This document shows positions 60,683 to 64,000 of a DNA stretch of 64,000 nucleotides, one piece after another. Made by a program: the position numbers and the translations under genes. This DNA comes from an uncultured Alphaproteobacteria bacterium. GTDB taxonomy: Bacteria; Pseudomonadota; Alphaproteobacteria; UBA2966. The notes beneath the pieces were generated by a model that was not told the DNA's origin, searched no databases, and was given only the letters and a program-made list of their open reading frames with translations. Every line of letters begins with the position of its first letter. The stretch's first letter is position 1. Location of the stretch: positions 1,074,501 through 1,138,500 of the forward strand of contig OY282368.1 of the NCBI GenBank assembly GCA_958295725.1, read 5' to 3'.

Positions 60683-60709
60683 CTCATCCAGGTTGCGAGA
60701 TATCTCTCG

Positions 60710-62119
60710 TCAAACGCTGTAATACATCGAGAACTCGATGGGGTGGGTCGTCTGCTCGAAGGCGTAAACCTCGTCCCATTTGAGCTCCGTGTAGCCGTCG
60801 ATGATGTCGTCGGTGAAAACGTCGCCCTTCTTGAGGAAGTCGCGGTCGGCGTCGAGAGATTCGAGCGCCTGGCGCAACGAGCCGCATACCGTGGGAACGT
60901 CCTCCAGCTCCTCCGGCGGCAGATCGTACAGGTTCTTGTCCATCGGGTCGCCCGGGTGGATCCTGTTCTCGATCCCGTCGAGGCCCGCCATCAACATGGC
61001 CGCGAAGGTGAGATAGGGGTTCGCGGCGGGGTCGGGGAAGCGGACCTCGACGCGCTTCCCTCCGGGGCTGGACGCATAGGGAATACGGCAGGACGCCGAG
61101 CGGTTCCGCGCCGAATAGGCCAGCAGCACCGGCGCCTCGAAACCCGGCACCAGCCGCTTATAGCTGTTGGTGGTCGGGTTGGAGAAGGCGTTGATCGCGC
61201 GGGCGTGCCTCATGATGCCGCCGATGTAATAGAGCGCGTTTTCCGACAGGTCCGCGTATCCGGTGCCGGCGAAGATGTTGTCGTCGCCCCTCCAGATGGA
61301 CTGGTGGGTGTGCATTCCCGAACCGTTGTCGTCCATGACGGGCTTGGGCATGAACGTCGCGGTTTTTCCGTACGAGTGCGCCACGTTGTGCACGACGTAC
61401 TTGTAGATCTGCATCATGTCGGCGGTGCGCACGAGGTCTCCGCCCCGGATGCCGAGCTCGTTCTGCGCCGGCGCGACTTCGTGGTGGTGCTTCTCGGTGT
61501 CGAGACCCATCTCGCGCATGATGGTGGTCATCTCGGCGCGCAGGTCGCCCATCGAGTCGACCGGCGGCACCGGGAAGTATCCGCCCTTGGCGGGGGGGCG
61601 GTGACCGGTGTTGCCGCCCTCGAACCGCCGGTCGCTGTTGTACGGGCCTTCTTCCTGGTCGATGGCGTAGGAGCATGCGTTCATGCCGACGTTGAAGCGC
61701 ACGTCGTCGAACACGAAGAACTCCGCCTCGGGGCCGAACATGGCGCGGTCGCCGACCCCCGTGAAGCTGAGATGGGTCTCGGCCCGTTTGGCCAGCGACC
61801 GCGGGTCTCGAGAGTAGGCCTCGCCCGTCGTCGGCTCGATCACGTCGCAGAAGACGATCAGTGAATTCTGGGCGGCGAAGGGGTCCATCGTCGCGGTTCC
61901 CGGATCGGGCGCCAGCGTCATGTCGGACTGGCTGATGTCCTTCCAGCCGGCGATGGACGAGCCGTCGAACATGACCCCGTCCTCGAACATCTCTTCGTCG
62001 ACCATGTTCACGTCCATGGCGAGGTGCTGCCATTTCCCCCGCGGGTCCGTGAAGCGCAGGTCTACGTACTTGACATCATTGTCCTCGATCGACTTGAGGA
62101 CCGGATTGGCGTCGGACAT
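60710..62119 (-). CDS. glnA: Glutamine synthetase type I
   Basis: A 469-residue GSI-beta enzyme that makes glutamine from glutamate, ammonia and [15 protein letters not shown] and [12 protein letters not shown] are metal and substrate segments, [15 protein letters not shown] precedes. The adenylylation Tyr is in [11 protein letters not shown] near residue 400, target of GlnE at 41213-44194. AAGGAAGGGAAA upstream of the ATG is a good ribosome site. Downstream of glnB by 50 bases, forming the standard glnBA operon. Confidence 0.97.
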   Translation of the reverse strand: MSDANPVLKSIEDNDVKYVDLRFTDPRGKWQHLAMDVNMVDEEMFEDGVMFDGSSIAGWKDISQSDMTLAPDPGTATMDPFAAQNSLIVFCDVIEPTTGEAYSRDPRSLAKRAETHLSFTGVGDRAMFGPEAEFFVFDDVRFNVGMNACSYAIDQEEGPYNSDRRFEGGNTGHRPPAKGGYFPVPPVDSMGDLRAEMTTIMREMGLDTEKHHHEVAPAQNELGIRGGDLVRTADMMQIYKYVVHNVAHSYGKTATFMPKPVMDDNGSGMHTHQSIWRGDDNIFAGTGYADLSENALYYIGGIMRHARAINAFSNPTTNSYKRLVPGFEAPVLLAYSARNRSASCRIPYASSPGGKRVEVRFPDPAANPYLTFAAMLMAGLDGIENRIHPGDPMDKNLYDLPPEELEDVPTVCGSLRQALESLDADRDFLKKGDVFTDDIIDGYTELKWDEVYAFEQTTHPIEFSMYYSV

Positions 62120-62169
62120 GGTTTCCCTTCCTTGTTTCCTGTTGTGGTCGCCGCAACCCCGGGAAGAAG

Positions 62170-62541
<372 letters not shown>

Positions 62542-62652
62542 TCAGCCCGGCATCCGATCAGCGCACCCAAACGCACCGGCCAAGGCGCGTCCCGAGACGT
62601 CCGCGACGCGGCGCCTCGATTCCGCGCGAAGGAACGGTTCCGGCCCGGGCCC

Positions 62653-63951
62653 TCAAAGATCCTTGAGGAAGTACAGCAGGCTGGCGGCAGCCAGCAGCCA
62701 CATGGCGACGTGTATCTCGCCCGCCTTGCCGGTCAGCGCCTTGACCGCGACGTAGGCGGTGAAGCCGATGGCGATCCCGTTGGCGATGCTGAAGGTGAAC
62801 GGCATCACCACCGCGGCCAGGATCGCCGGGCCGTAGTCGCTGATGTCCTCCCAGTCGAGGTCCTTGAGGTTGCGGGCGAAGAACGTCGCCACGAACACCA
62901 GCGCCGGCGCCGTCGCCCATCCGGGGATGGTCTTGGCGAGGGGAGCCAGGAACAGGCACAGCAGGAACAGCACCGCGCAGGTGACGGCCGTCAACCCGGT
63001 GCGCCCGCCTTCCTTGATGCCGGCGCCGCTCTCGATATAGCTCGTGGTGGTGCTGGTGCCGACGAGGCTGCCCACGGTGCTGGCGATCGAGTCGGAGAAC
63101 ACCGCGCGGCCGATACCCGCGACCTTGCCGTCCTCGTCCACCTTCCCCGCCATGTTGGCGACCGAGGTCAATGTTCCCGCGGTATCGAAAAAATCGACGA
63201 ACAGGAACGTCAGCACGACGGTCACGAGGCCGAGCTCGAACACCCTGCCGATGTCGAGGGCGAGGAACGTCGGCGCCAGACTCGGCGGAGCCCAGTCGCC
63301 GCCGCCCCAGGTCGCATCGCCGGTGATCAGGCCGACGCCGGTAATGGCCAGGATGCCGATGACGATGGCGCCCGGAATCTTGCGCGCGTCGAGCACCATG
63401 ATGACGATGAAACCAAGGCAGGCGAGGGCCGCGGTCGAGCTGGTCAGATCGCCGATCATCACCAGGGTGGCGGGGCTGTCGACCACGATGCCGGCGTTGC
63501 GCAGGCCGATGATCGCGAGAAAGAGGCCGATCCCGGCGCTGACCCCGAAGCGCAGGCTCCTCGGCACCGCCTCGATGATCCACTGCCGGAACCTGGTCGC
63601 GCTCAGGGCGATGAACAGGACGCCGGAGCAGAACACCGCGCCCAACGCGACCTGCCAGGCATGGCCCATGCCGATGACCACGCCGTAGGTGAAGAAGGCG
63701 TTGAGGCCCATGCCGGGCGCCAGCGCCACCGGCCAGTTGGCCCACAGGCCCATGATCCCGGTGCCGACTACCGCGGCGATGATGGTGGCGGTGAAGACGG
63801 CGCCGAAATCCATCCCCGCGTCCTGGAGGATCAACGGGTTGACGGCGATGATGTAGGCCATCGTCAGGAAGGTGGCGGCGCCGGCGACGATCTCCCGCCG
63901 TACCGTGGTTCCATTCTCCTGGAGCTTGAAGTACCGATCGATGAAGTTCAC
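62653..63951 (-). CDS. NCS2/AzgA-type purine permease
   Basis: A 432-residue transporter with about twelve membrane helices. MNFIDRYFKLQENGTTVRRE and GAATFLTMAYIIAVNPLIL are the AzgA-group opening; AGTLTSVANMAGKVDEDGK is near the substrate region. This group imports adenine, guanine or hypoxanthine with protons. GTG start at 63951 with AGGGAAAG upstream. No purine riboswitch is evident in the short leader that the window includes. Confidence 0.92.
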   Translation of the reverse strand: MNFIDRYFKLQENGTTVRREIVAGAATFLTMAYIIAVNPLILQDAGMDFGAVFTATIIAAVVGTGIMGLWANWPVALAPGMGLNAFFTYGVVIGMGHAWQVALGAVFCSGVLFIALSATRFRQWIIEAVPRSLRFGVSAGIGLFLAIIGLRNAGIVVDSPATLVMIGDLTSSTAALACLGFIVIMVLDARKIPGAIVIGILAITGVGLITGDATWGGGDWAPPSLAPTFLALDIGRVFELGLVTVVLTFLFVDFFDTAGTLTSVANMAGKVDEDGKVAGIGRAVFSDSIASTVGSLVGTSTTTSYIESGAGIKEGGRTGLTAVTCAVLFLLCLFLAPLAKTIPGWATAPALVFVATFFARNLKDLDWEDISDYGPAILAAVVMPFTFSIANGIAIGFTAYVAVKALTGKAGEIHVAMWLLAAASLLYFLKDL

Positions 63952-64000
63952 TGGGTGTCTTTCCCTGGATCGAGGATTGTCGGAGCGCGGCCTGAAGACT

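Noticed and set aside
63952..64000. Purine riboswitch before the permease
   Set aside because: Only 49 bases are available and no conserved aptamer core can be seen.

Overview
The window is high-GC DNA with dense gene packing and frequent ATGA/GTGA start-stop overlaps. The gene set suggests an alphaproteobacterium of Rhodospirillales type (inference from gene content only): a glnB-glnA pair with glnE, bactofilin next to an M23 peptidase, a DUF3971 envelope protein beside tyrS and anmK, parE, TRAP transport and sarcosine oxidase. No rRNA or tRNA gene was found.

Layout. (1) 1-5537: a restriction/defence cluster of a cytosine-5 methyltransferase, a MORC/MutL-like GHKL ATPase and a Z1 helicase (cut by the window edge), with a divergent Vsr nuclease. 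(2) 5807-14842: a sarcosine oxidase operon soxBDAG followed by fhs and two small alpha-beta-barrel proteins; a phospholipase-D-family gene sits between soxB and soxD. (3) 14880-16438: an isolated terminase-small-subunit-like gene with a very acidic tail, next to a 115-bp tandem repeat array. (4) 16439-18001: a biotin-dependent carboxyltransferase. (5) 18082-23240: an accessory patch with a broken and partly duplicated vapBC locus around a SmaI-like restriction-modification pair, three IS481 end sequences (two here, one at 31.3 kb), and a two-gene ABC-ATPase plus TOPRIM-like module that resembles anti-phage systems. (6) 23581-28126: a TRAP transporter whose permease and binding-protein genes are separated by an opposing PLP decarboxylase. 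(7) 28381-31866: an S8 autotransporter protease, an internally deleted IS481 relic and a small lipoprotein. (8) 31990-38617: a catabolic group of acid-CoA ligase subunits, amidohydrolase, TauD-type dioxygenase, two SDRs and an RraA-like aldolase. (9) 38688-63951: mostly housekeeping genes (bactofilin/M23, bcp, glnE, DUF3971, tyrS, anmK, cysE, a NifS-like desulfurase, cpdA, a RAM-domain protein, a DEAD helicase, parE, glnA, glnB, purine permease), interrupted at 56.5-58.3 kb by small orphan genes and an antitoxin with a broken toxin.

How genes work together. SoxBDAG demethylates sarcosine and puts the one-carbon unit on tetrahydrofolate; Fhs links that pool to formate. GlnB, GlnE and GlnA form the classic nitrogen circuit. 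Bactofilin and M23 peptidase are an overlapping cell-shape pair. The defence-type loci (MORC/Z1/Dcm/Vsr, PLD, SmaI-like R-M, ATPase/TOPRIM) all lie in the first 23.3 kb and several border on repeats or IS debris, consistent with repeated insertion. The best candidates for a little-described system are the ATPase/TOPRIM pair, the PLD gene inserted into the sox operon, and the TerS-like protein beside its repeat array.
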